Assembly (NCBI RefSeq): GCF_024733555.1
Contig: NZ_JANIOF010000002.1
Location: 372,001 to 436,000, forward strand
From: Paenibacillus sp. SC116
GTDB taxonomy: Bacteria; Bacillota; Bacilli; Paenibacillales; Paenibacillaceae
Reading direction: 5' to 3'
DNA: 64,000 bases
In this document: positions 1-8,500 of the stretch, one piece after another
Layout: each line of letters starts with the position of its first letter
Numbering within the stretch: position 1 is the stretch's first letter
Notes under the pieces: generated by a model
What the model was told of the DNA's origin: nothing
The model's database searches: none
Seen by the model: the letters and a program-made list of their open reading frames with translations, nothing else
Program-made: the position numbers and the translations under genes

Positions 1-1136
1 ACGTGTTCACAGGTGACATTCCTGCGATGTGGCTGCGCGATTCCAGCGCCCAAGTTCGTCAGTACTTGCCCTTGGCAGCAGAAGATGCAGACGTACGCCG
101 CATTATTGCGGGCCTTGTACGCAAGCAAATGAAGTATATTCAGATCGATCCGTATGCAAATGCATTCAATGAGACTCCTGTTCCACTAGAAGAAATTCAT
201 CACCGTGATATTACGGAGTTGAATGGCTGGGTGTGGGAGCGAAAATATGAGATTGATTCACTCTGCTATCCGATTCAACTAGGATACTTGTACTGGAAGA
301 CAACAGGCGATGCTTCGCTGTTTGATAGCGAATTCCGCCATGTTGCACATATCATTATGAACTTGTGGACGACAGAGCAGCGCCATTTCGAGCAGTCCCC
401 TTATCGCTTCCAGCGTCAAGATTGCCGTCCAACAGATACGCTTAAAAACAATGGTATGGGTATGCCAGTTAACTATACAGGCATGACTTGGTCTGCATTC
501 CGTCCAAGTGATGATGCATGTACGTTCGGCTACTTGATCCCGTCCAACATGTTCGCGGTTGTCGTCCTTCGTTATTTGGAGGAGATTGCACGCGATGTGT
601 ATCAGGATGAGCTGTTCGCAGAGAAGGCGGGTCGATTAGGCACAGAGATTGATGAAGGCATTCAAGCCTATGGTATCTTCCATCACCCGAAATACGGAAA
701 AGTATACGCTTATGAGACAGATGGGTACGGCAACTACAACTTGATGGATGACGCGAACGTACCGAGCTTGCTAGCGATTCCGTACCTCGGTTATACGTCT
801 GCTGATGATCCAATTTATCAAAATACAAGAAAGCTCATTTTGAGCGAAGATAATCCTTACTACTACGCTGGTAAGCAAGCACGTGGTATCGGCAGTCCGC
901 ATACGCCGAAAGATTACATCTGGCATATCGCTTTGTCGATGCAAGGTTTGACGGCTAGCACGGATGAAGAAATTAAAGAGGTTATCGCGATGCTCGTTGA
1001 TACAGATGCAGAGTTGGGCTATATGCATGAAGGCTTCCACAAAGACGATGCAAAGCAGTTCACGCGTGAATGGTTCGCTTGGTCCAACAGCTTGTTCTCT
1101 GAGTTGATCCACCGTGAGTTCTGGTTGAAGAAATAG
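1..1136 (+). CDS. GH125 exo-alpha-1,6-mannosidase, 5' end cut by window
   Basis: Glycoside hydrolase family 125 (DUF1237) enzyme, expected to remove alpha-1,6-linked mannose from N-glycan or mannan fragments. The visible 378 codons begin inside the family signature GDIPAMWLRDSSAQ, which normally lies about 50 residues from the N-terminus, so the true start is outside the window. Other family-like blocks are FRPSDDACTFGYLIPSN in the middle and TREWFAWSNSLFSELI near the C-terminus. No signal peptide can be judged because the start is missing. It is followed after 72 bp by a GH38 mannosidase. GH125 and GH38 genes are adjacent in Streptococcus pneumoniae too, where both act on host N-glycans, so a shared role in mannoside use is likely. 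The linkage specificity is inferred from the family. Confidence 0.9.
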   Translation, partial: VFTGDIPAMWLRDSSAQVRQYLPLAAEDADVRRIIAGLVRKQMKYIQIDPYANAFNETPVPLEEIHHRDITELNGWVWERKYEIDSLCYPIQLGYLYWKTTGDASLFDSEFRHVAHIIMNLWTTEQRHFEQSPYRFQRQDCRPTDTLKNNGMGMPVNYTGMTWSAFRPSDDACTFGYLIPSNMFAVVVLRYLEEIARDVYQDELFAEKAGRLGTEIDEGIQAYGIFHHPKYGKVYAYETDGYGNYNLMDDANVPSLLAIPYLGYTSADDPIYQNTRKLILSEDNPYYYAGKQARGIGSPHTPKDYIWHIALSMQGLTASTDEEIKEVIAMLVDTDAELGYMHEGFHKDDAKQFTREWFAWSNSLFSELIHREFWLKK

Positions 1137-1208
1137 ATTATGAAATAAATTGCTCTGAAAAGAGAGCAGTAACGAATTGAAACGCCCTTCCATAGGAGAG
1201 GAGAGACA

Positions 1209-3938
1209 ATGATGACGAAAAAAACAGCTCATATTATTTCCCATACACATTGGGATCGTGAATGGTATATGCCTTATGAATATCATCATGCACTCTTAGT
1301 AGAATTGATGGATACATTGCTAGAAACACTTGAACGCGATCCGAACTATAAGAGCTTCCACCTCGATGGACAGACGATTATGCTTGAGGACTACTTGCAA
1401 GTACGTCCAGAAATGAAAGGCAAGCTGGAGCAATATATTGCGGAAGAGCGTATTCATATTGGACCGTGGTACATCCTACAGGACGAGTTCCTGACGAGCA
1501 GCGAAGCGAATATTCGCAACTTGCAGATCGGTCACCGTGATGCGAAGCAATATGGCGGTAAAATTTCGAAAGTGGGCTATTTCCCAGATTCCTTCGGTAA
1601 TATGGGGCAGGCACCGCAAATTTTGAAGCAAGCTGATATTGACGTGGCGATGTTCGGTCGCGGCGTTAAGCCAACAGGCTTCAACAACCAAGTGTCTGAA
1701 GATGCGTCCTACGAGTCTCCATTCTCTGAAATGATCTGGCAATCGCCAGACGGTTCCCGAGTCATCGGTATTCTATTTGCGAACTGGTACTGCAACGGAA
1801 TGGAAGTGCCGGTAGATGAAGCGCAAGCAGTAGCATATTGGGAGAAGCGTATTCCAGATGCAGAGAAATTTGCTTCGACGGATCATCTATTGTTCATGAA
1901 TGGTTGTGACCATCAACCGATTCAAACGGATTTGTCACAGGCGATCGAAGTGGCGAAAAAGCTGTTCCCAGACGTAGACTTCGTACACTCCAACTTTAAC
2001 GAGTATGTAGACCGTGTGCGTGAGGAATTGCCTGAGAACTTGAAGACAGTAGAAGGCGAATTGCGCAGTCAGCGTACAGATGGCTGGTACACCTTGGTGA
2101 ATACGGCATCCTCTCGTGTGTATTTGAAGCAGATGAATGCGGACAACCAGACATTGTTGGAAAAAGTAGCGGAGCCGTTGGCAGCATTTGCTCATCAAGC
2201 AGGCAAGTCTTATCCGCATCACTTGTTCGTTTATGCTTGGAAGACATTGATGCAGAACCATCCGCATGACAGCATTTGCGGCTGTTCTGTAGATGAGGTT
2301 CATCGCGAAATGGTGACGCGCTTTGAGAAGTCGAAGCATATGACTGAAATGATCGTGAACGAGTCTTTGGATTCCTTGTTGCCGCAAATCGATACGATGG
2401 CATTTGACGGCAAGCGTGCAGTACCGTTCACAGTGTTCAACACAGCTGGCTATGAGCGCAACGGTGTTGTAGAAGTAACGCTTGAACTGAAGCGTCGTTA
2501 CTTCAGCGAAGCGCATCCAACGGTGTTGGCGGCGGAAATGAAGCCAGAGCCGATCGAGCCAGGTGCGGTTATTGATGCAAACGGCAATGTGATCGATTGC
2601 GAGTGGGAAGATGCAGGCGTGATGTTCGGCTATGATCTGCCGAAAGATAAGTTCCGCCAGCCATATATGGCACGCATTATTAAAGTGCGTGTACAGGCGC
2701 AGCATATTCCAGCGTTCGGCTACAAGACGTTGGCATGGGTGCCTGCTGCAGAAGCGGGTGCAGCAGCAGAAGCTAAGGCAAGCCTCGTTACAGGCGAGTT
2801 CATGCTGGAGAACGAGTTCTTGCAAGCAGAGGTTCAAATTGACGGTGCATTGAAGCTGACGGATAAGCGCACAGGACACGTGTATGATGGCCTTAACGTC
2901 TACGAAGACGCGGGTGACATCGGCAACGAGTACATGTTCCGTATGCCGCAAGGTTCTACACCGCTAACGACGAAGAGTGTTCTGGCTGAGCGCAAGCTAA
3001 TCGAGAATACAGCATTCCGTGCGGTGATCGAAGTTACGCATAACTGGAGCATTCCGGTATCTGCGGATGAAACGTTGAAGCAAGAGATATTGGACATCGT
3101 GGACTTCCCGAAACGTCAGGCACAGCGCTCCACAGAGATGGTTCCATTCGTGATCGTAACGCGCTATACGCTTGACCGCGGTGCAAAGCGTATTGATGTG
3201 AATGTGACGATGGAGAATCAATCGAAGGATCATCGTGTACGTGCGTTGTTCCCAACAGGCTTCACGGCTGAAACGCATGTGGCAGATTCCATCTTCGAAG
3301 TGGCACGCCGTAATAACGTGCTGGAGAAAGAATGGCAAAATCCAAGCAACGACCAGCACCAGCAAACATTCGTCAGCGTAAGCGACGGTGCGCACGGCTT
3401 GACGGTTGCGAACATTGGTCTGTGCGAATACGAAGTATCGCAAGACAACAAGAACACGATTGCGGTGACACTGCTTCGCTCTTCGGGCGAGCTTGGCGAT
3501 TGGGGTTACTTCCCAACGCCAGAAGCGCAGTGCCTTGGCACGAATACCGCTTCTTACAGCATCATCCCGCATGCGGGCGACGTTGTGACGTCGGGTGCAT
3601 ACGCGGAAGCTTACAGCTTCCCAGTGCCGTTCCTCGTGCGTCAAACGGACGTGCACGAAGGCCGCTTCGCGGCAGACCATGCCTTCTTGGCATGGGAAGG
3701 CGAAGGCGTCGCGTTCTCTTCCTTGAAGATGGCGGAAGAGAGCGGCGACATGGTTGCGCGCTGGTACAACCTCGCGCACGAACCGCGCGCGCTTAGCGTT
3801 AAGCTGCCAGCAGCAGAGAGCGGCTTCTACCGCTCGGACGTGCTGGAGCGCGCAGGCGAAGCAATCGCCAGCGCAGACGCGCAGCGCGCTAACATTGACC
3901 TTGGCGCAGCGGAAATCTTCACGCTCGGCATGAAATAA
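1209..3938 (+). CDS. GH38 alpha-mannosidase
   Basis: 909-residue alpha-mannosidase of glycoside hydrolase family 38, retaining mechanism, zinc-dependent. The N-terminal zinc site motif SHTHWDREWY is at residues 11-20, with His12, His14 and Asp16. The PDSFG motif at 126-130 carries the expected nucleophile Asp127. Length fits bacterial MngB and streptococcal GH38 enzymes (about 880-900). No signal peptide is visible, so it probably acts in the cytoplasm on imported oligosaccharides. The start ATG at 1209 is doubled (ATG ATG) and sits behind AGGAGAGGAGAG. It follows the GH125 gene and is closed by a strong terminator. The last 400 bp are clearly richer in GC than the first part, an internal composition shift. 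Exact linkage preference cannot be read from sequence. Confidence 0.93.
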   Translation: MMTKKTAHIISHTHWDREWYMPYEYHHALLVELMDTLLETLERDPNYKSFHLDGQTIMLEDYLQVRPEMKGKLEQYIAEERIHIGPWYILQDEFLTSSEANIRNLQIGHRDAKQYGGKISKVGYFPDSFGNMGQAPQILKQADIDVAMFGRGVKPTGFNNQVSEDASYESPFSEMIWQSPDGSRVIGILFANWYCNGMEVPVDEAQAVAYWEKRIPDAEKFASTDHLLFMNGCDHQPIQTDLSQAIEVAKKLFPDVDFVHSNFNEYVDRVREELPENLKTVEGELRSQRTDGWYTLVNTASSRVYLKQMNADNQTLLEKVAEPLAAFAHQAGKSYPHHLFVYAWKTLMQNHPHDSICGCSVDEVHREMVTRFEKSKHMTEMIVNESLDSLLPQIDTMAFDGKRAVPFTVFNTAGYERNGVVEVTLELKRRYFSEAHPTVLAAEMKPEPIEPGAVIDANGNVIDCEWEDAGVMFGYDLPKDKFRQPYMARIIKVRVQAQHIPAFGYKTLAWVPAAEAGAAAEAKASLVTGEFMLENEFLQAEVQIDGALKLTDKRTGHVYDGLNVYEDAGDIGNEYMFRMPQGSTPLTTKSVLAERKLIENTAFRAVIEVTHNWSIPVSADETLKQEILDIVDFPKRQAQRSTEMVPFVIVTRYTLDRGAKRIDVNVTMENQSKDHRVRALFPTGFTAETHVADSIFEVARRNNVLEKEWQNPSNDQHQQTFVSVSDGAHGLTVANIGLCEYEVSQDNKNTIAVTLLRSSGELGDWGYFPTPEAQCLGTNTASYSIIPHAGDVVTSGAYAEAYSFPVPFLVRQTDVHEGRFAADHAFLAWEGEGVAFSSLKMAEESGDMVARWYNLAHEPRALSVKLPAAESGFYRSDVLERAGEAIASADAQRANIDLGAAEIFTLGMK

Positions 3939-3942
3939 ATTG

Positions 3943-3993
3943 AAAAGGTTGGCTGCCCTCTGTGTTCACGCAGAGAGGCAGCCAACCTTTTTT
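3943..3993 (+). terminator. Rho-independent terminator after the mannosidase genes
   Basis: AAAAGGTTGGCTGCC pairs with GGCAGCCAACCTTTT around an inner CTCTG/CAGAG stem, followed by a T run. Long, perfect stem directly after the GH38 stop codon. Confidence 0.93.
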
Positions 3994-4014
3994 ACATGCA
4001 GAGTATGGACTAAA

Positions 4015-4290
4015 GTGCAGCTATTTTAACTAGAAATCGTTATTTTTTAATTGATGCATTGTTAAATTGGTTCTAATCGATTTTATAAGAACTCATAATG
4101 CTTTAACGGACAATTATGCAGTTATTTAATCTGAAAACATGCTTATTTGGGACATTATCGTCAAAAATACATTTATTTTTGTCCACTTTGACCTTTACCG
4201 TGCATTATCAAGAAAAATACCTGCACATTTGTCCTTATTAATCTGAAAATGATGATTTCTACTTAAAATACCTGTACTTTTGTCCATATC
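4015..4290. repeat. Degenerate 50-bp tandem repeat in AT-rich intergenic DNA
   Basis: AAAATAC-N7-TTTGTCC occurs three times, starting at 4164, 4214 and 4265, that is at 50 and 51 bp spacing. ATCTGAAAA occurs at 4129 and 4241, and a related TGCAGYTATTTTAA-like block at about 4015 and 4116. The stretch 3994-4600 otherwise holds no convincing coding region. The regular spacing with variable connecting sequence suggests a decayed array of a small intergenic element. Confidence 0.6.
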
Positions 4291-4532
4291 ATCATGGCTT
4301 ATGTCGTCAATCAAGTTTCAATCGAAGGGTTGCAATCAAATTAAGCAGGAGATTTTTAGAATACGCTGCTGCTCTGCGTTAGCTGAATAGCTGTTTATTG
4401 TTAATACGGGGAAAAGCAGTGAGCAGGAGAGTGCAACTTTGTGCAAGCTCGAACGTGAATCTTAAAGTTGGATAAATTTTTACCAAAAGTAGTTCATATG
4501 AGAAACATTTGTTAATTCCAGCGCGTAAATCA

Positions 4533-4541
4533 TGATATAAT
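4533..4541 (+). promoter_or_regulatory. Extended -10 promoter of the toxin-like gene
   Basis: TGATATAAT, an extended -10 (TGnTATAAT), lies 67 bp before the small ORF at 4608. No -35 hexamer at ideal spacing is evident, which is acceptable for an extended -10. Confidence 0.5.
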
Positions 4542-4607
4542 GAGACAAGCACAAAAAGGGCCATAAGGGCGCGGTCGGCTAGCTTCCCCAGAGGGAGGTG
4601 ATGCCCC

Positions 4608-4691
4608 ATGTCAGTGTACGAAGCGCTTACGCTTATGATAAGCTTTGGGACGCTTCTCATCGCGCTGATATCCGTTAATAAACGGAAATAG
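4608..4691 (+). CDS. Putative holin-like toxin (27 aa)
   Basis: 27-residue peptide beginning MSVYEALTLMISFG and ending ISVNKRK: a short N-terminal head, one hydrophobic segment over about residues 8-22 and a basic tail. This matches the small 'holin-like toxin' peptides of Firmicutes, typically 25-35 residues with the MxTYEAL.LM..FG pattern, suspected to be type I toxin components. A strong ribosome binding site (GAGGGAGGTGATG) precedes ATG 4608; the ATG at 4601 is in another frame. Directly after the stop, TAGACCG and CGGTCTA form a hairpin, and a terminator follows at 4771. No protein antitoxin is nearby, so an antisense RNA from the 3' region is the natural expectation. That RNA is inferred, not seen. 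Confidence 0.7.
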   Translation: MSVYEALTLMISFGTLLIALISVNKRK

Positions 4692-5029
4692 ACCGCCCCC
4701 CGCAAAGGTTCGGTCTATTTCTGTACCGTTGCTTATTGCAGCCGGCCGCTCTTATTGCGGTGTTGTGCCGGAGCCATGTTGACGCATGGCTCTCTTTTTC
4801 TATGATTATTATAACCTCAAGGATTTATTCCGTAAACCTACGAAATAGTGAAAATCGACAGCACAAAATCCCCTGTCCTATGAGTAGGATAAGGGGTGTT
4901 TCGTGTATTAAACGAAATTGATGCAATTGTATACAAAAAACATCTTTTTTCTGACGATTGCATATGCATTTCTTCGTTTTTTGTCTCTTTGTATGCTGCT
5001 AGCCACAGACAGCTCAATAACCTCGCTCA
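4692..5029. other. Gene-free spacer between toxin locus and ABC operon
   Basis: Contains the toxin hairpin and terminator, then an AT-rich stretch. A second hairpin at 4870-4896 (CCCCT-TCCTA / TAGGA-AGGGG) has only a short T stretch on either strand. It could end the minus-strand ABC operon, but this is weak. No credible ORF seen. Confidence 0.45.
4771..4799 (+). terminator. Terminator of the holin-like toxin transcript
   Basis: GAGCCATG-TTGACG-CATGGCTC followed by TCTTTTTC. Perfect 8-bp stem with T run, 80 bp past the toxin stop codon. Confidence 0.85.
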
Positions 5030-5938
5030 TTACTGCCACTTTCCACCCTCCACAATAACATCATTCGGATTCACATCAGGTCCAAGCTCGCTGCGTAAAT
5101 ACTGATCGTATAGCTTTAGCAGATACTTTTCCTCGCCGAGCTTCGTTAACTCCTGATTCACCCATTCACGTAGTTCGTCATTGCCCTTTTGCACCGCTGG
5201 AGCAATGGGTGCCTCTTTCTCTAATTTATCTACGAGTATGGTGTAGCCAGCATTTTTGCGTGCCCATGCATAAAGGATAATGTTGTCCTGTGCATAGCCA
5301 TCTCCGCGTCCATCTTTGAGCGCTTGTAGAGATTCCGTATTTTTATCGAATTTGATAAGTTCAACATCTGGATAGTTTTTCGTCAAATAAATATCGGCAG
5401 TCGTACCTTTCGTAACAATAATATTCTTGCCTTTAATGTCTGCTAGCGATTGAATGCCGCTCTGATCGTTCACGATGAGCTGGGTGGCTACCTTTAAGTT
5501 CGGATTTGTAAAATCAACGGCCTGCTTGCGCTCTTCAGTAACCGTCATATTAGCGAGAATAAGATCGACTTTTCCGCTTTGCAAGTAAGGTACACGGCTG
5601 GCTGGCTCTACAGTCACGAATTCAATCTTCGATTCATCGCCAAGCAAGTCTTTGGCAAAACGCTTTGCCAGATCGGTATCGAAGCCGACATAGTTGCCTT
5701 TCTCATCCACAAAGCCGAAGGGAGGTTTATCGGTAAAGATACCAACGATCAGCTTGCCACGGTCTTTAATTTGCTGTAGGGATCCACTTGCGCTCGATCC
5801 TGCTGTGTTCGATTGGTCAGTCGCAGCATCTTTACCATTCGACGGCTTGCTGTTCTGTCCGCTGCAACCTGCCAATAACGCCGTTATAAGTAAGACTGCT
5901 GCAAGTATGGTTGCAAATGATTGAAATGTCCTTTTCAT
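5030..5938 (-). CDS. Polar amino-acid ABC transporter, lipoprotein substrate-binding protein
   Basis: 302-residue family 3 solute-binding protein that captures an amino acid outside the membrane and hands it to the two permeases encoded upstream. The N-terminus has a lysine/arginine start, a hydrophobic stretch and the lipobox LLAGC with Cys25, so it is a lipid-anchored protein. Family-like blocks are [16 protein letters not shown], the ligand-contact region [16 protein letters not shown] and [11 protein letters not shown] chose ATG 5938 because it overlaps the ATPase stop as ATGA; the ATG seven codons further upstream would extend into the ATPase gene without need. It is last in a four-gene minus-strand operon. 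The pattern is closest to glutamate/aspartate/cysteine-type binders, but the ligand cannot be fixed. Confidence 0.9.
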   Translation of the reverse strand: MKRTFQSFATILAAVLLITALLAGCSGQNSKPSNGKDAATDQSNTAGSSASGSLQQIKDRGKLIVGIFTDKPPFGFVDEKGNYVGFDTDLAKRFAKDLLGDESKIEFVTVEPASRVPYLQSGKVDLILANMTVTEERKQAVDFTNPNLKVATQLIVNDQSGIQSLADIKGKNIIVTKGTTADIYLTKNYPDVELIKFDKNTESLQALKDGRGDGYAQDNIILYAWARKNAGYTILVDKLEKEAPIAPAVQKGNDELREWVNQELTKLGEEKYLLKLYDQYLRSELGPDVNPNDVIVEGGKWQ

Positions 5939-6717
5939 ATGATATCTCTCTCTTTCCATGTCTCTACCTCATAAAATTGCTGCAAAAATCGCTTGGCGCG
6001 ATCCGTCTGCGGCTCTGAGAAGAAGCTCTTTGGATTTCCCTGTTCTATAATGGAGCCTTTATCCATAAACACAATTCGGTCTGCCACGGCTCGTGCGAAG
6101 CCCATTTCATGCGTGACGATAATCATCGTCATTCCTTGTCGTGCCAGCTGAAGCATTACTTCAAGGACGTCCTTCACCATTTCTGGATCGAGGGCAGCGG
6201 TCACCTCATCAAACAGCATGACTTCTGGATTCATACACAGTGCGCGAACAATCGCGATTCGCTGCTGTTGTCCACCAGACAGCTCGCGTGGATAAGCATC
6301 TCGCTTGTCGAGCAAGCCGACGCGTTCGAGAAGCTGTTCCGCTTGCGCAAGGGCTTCCGTTCTGCTGCGCTTCTGGACCTTAAGGGGGCCGAGCAAAATA
6401 TTATCTATTACTTTCATATGAGGGAATAAATGATAGCTTTGAAACACCATCCCGATGCGCTCGCGCACAGCCTGCCATTGTTGAACCTTCGGTGTAAGCT
6501 CCAGCTCATTAAAACGAATGCTTCCTTCATCTATGAGCTCAAGTCCGTTCAGGCAGCGAAGCAGGGTGCTTTTGCCGCAGCCGCTCGGTCCAAGAATTAC
6601 GGTGACTTCGCCTCGTTGGATAGTAAGATGAATATTTTTCAGGACAACTTGCTTGCAAAATGACTTGCCGACATTCATCAGCTTCAAGATTGGTTTAGAA
6701 GCAGCGTTATGTGTCAT
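5935..6717 (-). CDS. Polar amino-acid ABC transporter ATPase
   Basis: 260-residue ATP-binding subunit of a PAAT-type importer. Walker [10 protein letters not shown] is at residues 43-51, the Q-loop lies in [12 protein letters not shown], the signature LSGGQQQR at 146-153, Walker B VMLFDE ends at 171 and the switch histidine is in IVTHEMGFA. Signature and size match the GlnQ/TcyN group. The usual DEPT after Walker B reads DEVT, a common variant in this group. The stop overlaps the start of the binding-protein gene, and an AAAGGA ribosome binding site precedes the ATG. It is separated from the upstream permease by 92 bp, the only real gap in the operon. Confidence 0.94.
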   Translation of the reverse strand: MTHNAASKPILKLMNVGKSFCKQVVLKNIHLTIQRGEVTVILGPSGCGKSTLLRCLNGLELIDEGSIRFNELELTPKVQQWQAVRERIGMVFQSYHLFPHMKVIDNILLGPLKVQKRSRTEALAQAEQLLERVGLLDKRDAYPRELSGGQQQRIAIVRALCMNPEVMLFDEVTAALDPEMVKDVLEVMLQLARQGMTMIIVTHEMGFARAVADRIVFMDKGSIIEQGNPKSFFSEPQTDRAKRFLQQFYEVETWKERDII

Positions 6718-6809
6718 TCATCTGTTCCTTTCTCTTTATGAAGAAGTAACGAGGTTATTTCCTTTTGTCGGATGAACAGTAGGGTCTCAGCTTTATCTTC
6801 ATCTTCATA

Positions 6810-7463
6810 TTAGGTCATCCGCTTTTCCAGCTTGCGCGACAGGACAGACAAAGGATAGCAAAGTATGAAGTAGAAGAAGAACAGACTGCCGTAAATCATA
6901 ACGGCTTCGCCAGTTCGCTCAATAATTTGCTGTCCTACCTTAACGACATCAGTTACTCCAATGAGTACCGTTAGTGAAGTGGTTTTAATAATCCGTGTGT
7001 ACACATTGATAGATGGCGGTATCATTCTGCGGATTGCTTGTGGAAAGAGAATGTATCGATAGAGCTGAAATGTACTGAGACCTATTGAACGTCCTGCATC
7101 ACTTTGTCCGCGAGCTATGGATTGAAAAGCCCCACGTGCTACTTCGCCAATCTCTGTAATGCCCCATAGGGAAAGAACGAGTACCGCACAGGCGAAGCTG
7201 GATAAGTGAACATCGAAAAATAGCGGGATACCAAAATAAACGAAGAACAGCCAAACTAGAATTGGCAGGGAACGAAACAGCTCCAAATAGAAGCGCGTCA
7301 GTAGGTTTAGCCATAATATACGAATCGTTTGCAGTGCCCCGAACAAAATACCACCAATCGTACTGATTACAATACTATAAAAGGCGATTAATAAAGTTTG
7401 TGTGAGTCCTTTTGCGAGTTGCGGCAAAGATTGAAAGAGTAGTTCAAGTCCCGATAGTTCCAT
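6810..7463 (-). CDS. Polar amino-acid ABC transporter permease (second)
   Basis: 217-residue inner-membrane permease with about five hydrophobic segments and the HisM/GlnP-type EAA loop GAFQSIARGQSDAGRSIGLS, the contact site for the ATPase. Start taken as ATG 7463, behind AAAGGAGGTACC; an in-frame ATG six codons earlier lies upstream of this ribosome binding site. The start lies 20 bp inside the end of the preceding permease gene, indicating translational coupling. It should pair with the other permease to form the channel. PAAT systems with two distinct permeases usually form a heterodimer. Confidence 0.92.
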   Translation of the reverse strand: MELSGLELLFQSLPQLAKGLTQTLLIAFYSIVISTIGGILFGALQTIRILWLNLLTRFYLELFRSLPILVWLFFVYFGIPLFFDVHLSSFACAVLVLSLWGITEIGEVARGAFQSIARGQSDAGRSIGLSTFQLYRYILFPQAIRRMIPPSINVYTRIIKTTSLTVLIGVTDVVKVGQQIIERTGEAVMIYGSLFFFYFILCYPLSVLSRKLEKRMT

Positions 7464-8109
7464 GCTGGTACCTCCTTTCAACCCAAGAGAGCAGACATGA
7501 AAGCGGCAGGAACAGTAGGAGATAAATTGCAGTCATCATGAGGAGCATTTCGTATGTTTTGTAATAGAGTGCGATATAGTTTGTTGTCGTATATAAAATT
7601 TCAGGAATGGCAATAGCGGAGACGACGGTCGTTTCTTTGAGCAAAAATATAAAGTTGGCAAATAGAGCTGGGGTACTTATGCGTAATGCTTGTGGCAAAA
7701 TGATATAGCGGAATAATTGGGCTCTGCTTAAGCCTATTGCTAATCCGGATTCCTCCTGGTCTGTAGGTACGGCGTCTATGCCCGAGCGGATCACTTCTGT
7801 TAAATAGCCAACACCTAAGAAGGTCATTGCGATAATTGCGGTGTCATAGTTGGACAGCTTAATACCAACTGAGGGAAGAGCAAAATACAAAAAGAATAGT
7901 TGGATAAGCAGCGGTGTGTTGCGAGCTATCTCCACATGGATGCGGACAAGCATGGTTAAGATAGGTACGCGGTTATACAAAATAACGTTATATATGCTCG
8001 CTATGAGCAGGGAGGAAGCAATGACGATAGTTGCGATCTCAACAGTAAGCAGAGCGGCTTGGATAAAGTCGGGAATGCGTTCGATCATGAAGGCAGTATC
8101 AAGCTTCAT
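7444..8109 (-). CDS. Polar amino-acid ABC transporter permease (first)
   Basis: 221-residue membrane permease of the HisMQ family, first gene of the minus-strand importer operon. Hydrophobic segments lie at roughly residues 15-40, 55-80, 90-110 and 180-205. The EAA loop region contains SGIDAVPTDQEESGLAIGLS, in which an inserted-looking DQEE replaces the usual QxE spacing. The ribosome binding site AAGAGGTGAT precedes ATG 8109. The upstream leader carries a promoter, an attenuator-like terminator and a GC-rich hairpin, so expression is probably controlled by read-through. Confidence 0.92.
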   Translation of the reverse strand: MKLDTAFMIERIPDFIQAALLTVEIATIVIASSLLIASIYNVILYNRVPILTMLVRIHVEIARNTPLLIQLFFLYFALPSVGIKLSNYDTAIIAMTFLGVGYLTEVIRSGIDAVPTDQEESGLAIGLSRAQLFRYIILPQALRISTPALFANFIFLLKETTVVSAIAIPEILYTTTNYIALYYKTYEMLLMMTAIYLLLFLPLSCLLSWVERRYQHGTIGT

Positions 8110-8135
8110 CTTATCACCTCTTAGGATAGTGAATC

Positions 8136-8210
8136 GGTTCCTACTCCCGCGCGCTCCTGCGACGACGAGGGAGGGTGCGGGGGCAGGAGCATGGCTGCAG
8201 GGTAGGAACC
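8136..8210. promoter_or_regulatory. GC-rich nested hairpin in the ABC operon leader
   Basis: Outer arms GGTTCCTAC (8136-8144) and GTAGGAACC (8202-8210) enclose inner arms GCTCCTGC (8153-8160) and GCAGGAGC (8183-8190). All arms pair perfectly. The element is far richer in GC than its surroundings and ends 26 bp before the permease start codon. It may be a leader RNA structure controlling translation or a small inserted palindromic element. Confidence 0.6.
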
Positions 8211-8237
8211 TAGGTGGACTTCCTTCACAAGAAGGGT

Positions 8238-8267
8238 ATAAAAAAAGCCCATATTCGAACTAGGGCT
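8238..8267 (-). terminator. Attenuator-like terminator in the ABC operon leader
   Basis: On the minus strand AGCCC-N12-GGGCT is followed by TTTTTTT, about 130 nt before the first permease gene. A second AGCCCTA copy 30-40 nt upstream on the same strand could pair with the same GGGCT and compete, the usual layout of attenuation. No known riboswitch or T-box consensus was recognised. Confidence 0.5.
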
Positions 8268-8363
8268 GCGTGGGGTGCATCCATAGTTCAGAAATAGGGC
8301 TTCCGTCCGTACGGTCAGCTATGTCTGATTCAAATCATTGAATCTAATACTAATATTTCCATT

Positions 8364-8394
8364 ATTTTATTTCAAAGTAAACCAACTTGTCAAC
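8364..8394 (-). promoter_or_regulatory. Sigma-A-like promoter of the ABC operon
   Basis: On the minus strand TTGACA (8394-8389) and TAAAAT (8369-8364) are separated by 19 bp (18 to the overlapping ATAAAA). It would give a leader of about 245 nt before the first permease. Confidence 0.55.
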
Positions 8395-8427
8395 TAGGTT
8401 ATTAATAAATATTTATTGGATTTATGT

Positions 8428-8490
8428 TTAGGCATGCCATTCTAACAATTGGAGTCGATTGCCCAACGGATCATGGATATAGAAGCGGGG
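8428..8490 (-). pseudogene. Remnant: C-terminal end of a glyoxalase/VOC-family protein
   Basis: On the minus strand 20 codons read [17 protein letters not shown] followed by a few residues and TAA, flanked upstream by an in-frame TAG. This is the typical last beta-strand region of vicinal oxygen chelate proteins (usual form RFYVxDPxGNRxEFLE). There is no room for the rest of the gene, since the peptidase terminator abuts it. It is best read as the surviving 3' end of a deleted gene. Confidence 0.55.
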
Positions 8491-8500
8491 CTACGTATAT

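Noticed and set aside
2997..3779. 260-codon minus-strand ORF inside the GH38 gene
   Set aside because: Shadow frame; no ribosome binding site and no recognisable domain, while the plus strand encodes a complete enzyme.
4164..4285. CRISPR array
   Set aside because: Only three degenerate copies, with seven variable bases inside the conserved blocks and no cas genes; it is an intergenic repeat, not a CRISPR.
4379..4705. 108-codon minus-strand ORF over the holin-like toxin
   Set aside because: Runs antisense through the toxin, its ribosome binding site and an AT-rich repeat flank; no start signals. A non-coding antisense RNA is more likely.
8110..8360. SAM, glycine or lysine riboswitch in the ABC importer leader
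   Set aside because: None of the conserved core blocks of these classes could be found; only an attenuator-like terminator and a nested hairpin are visible.
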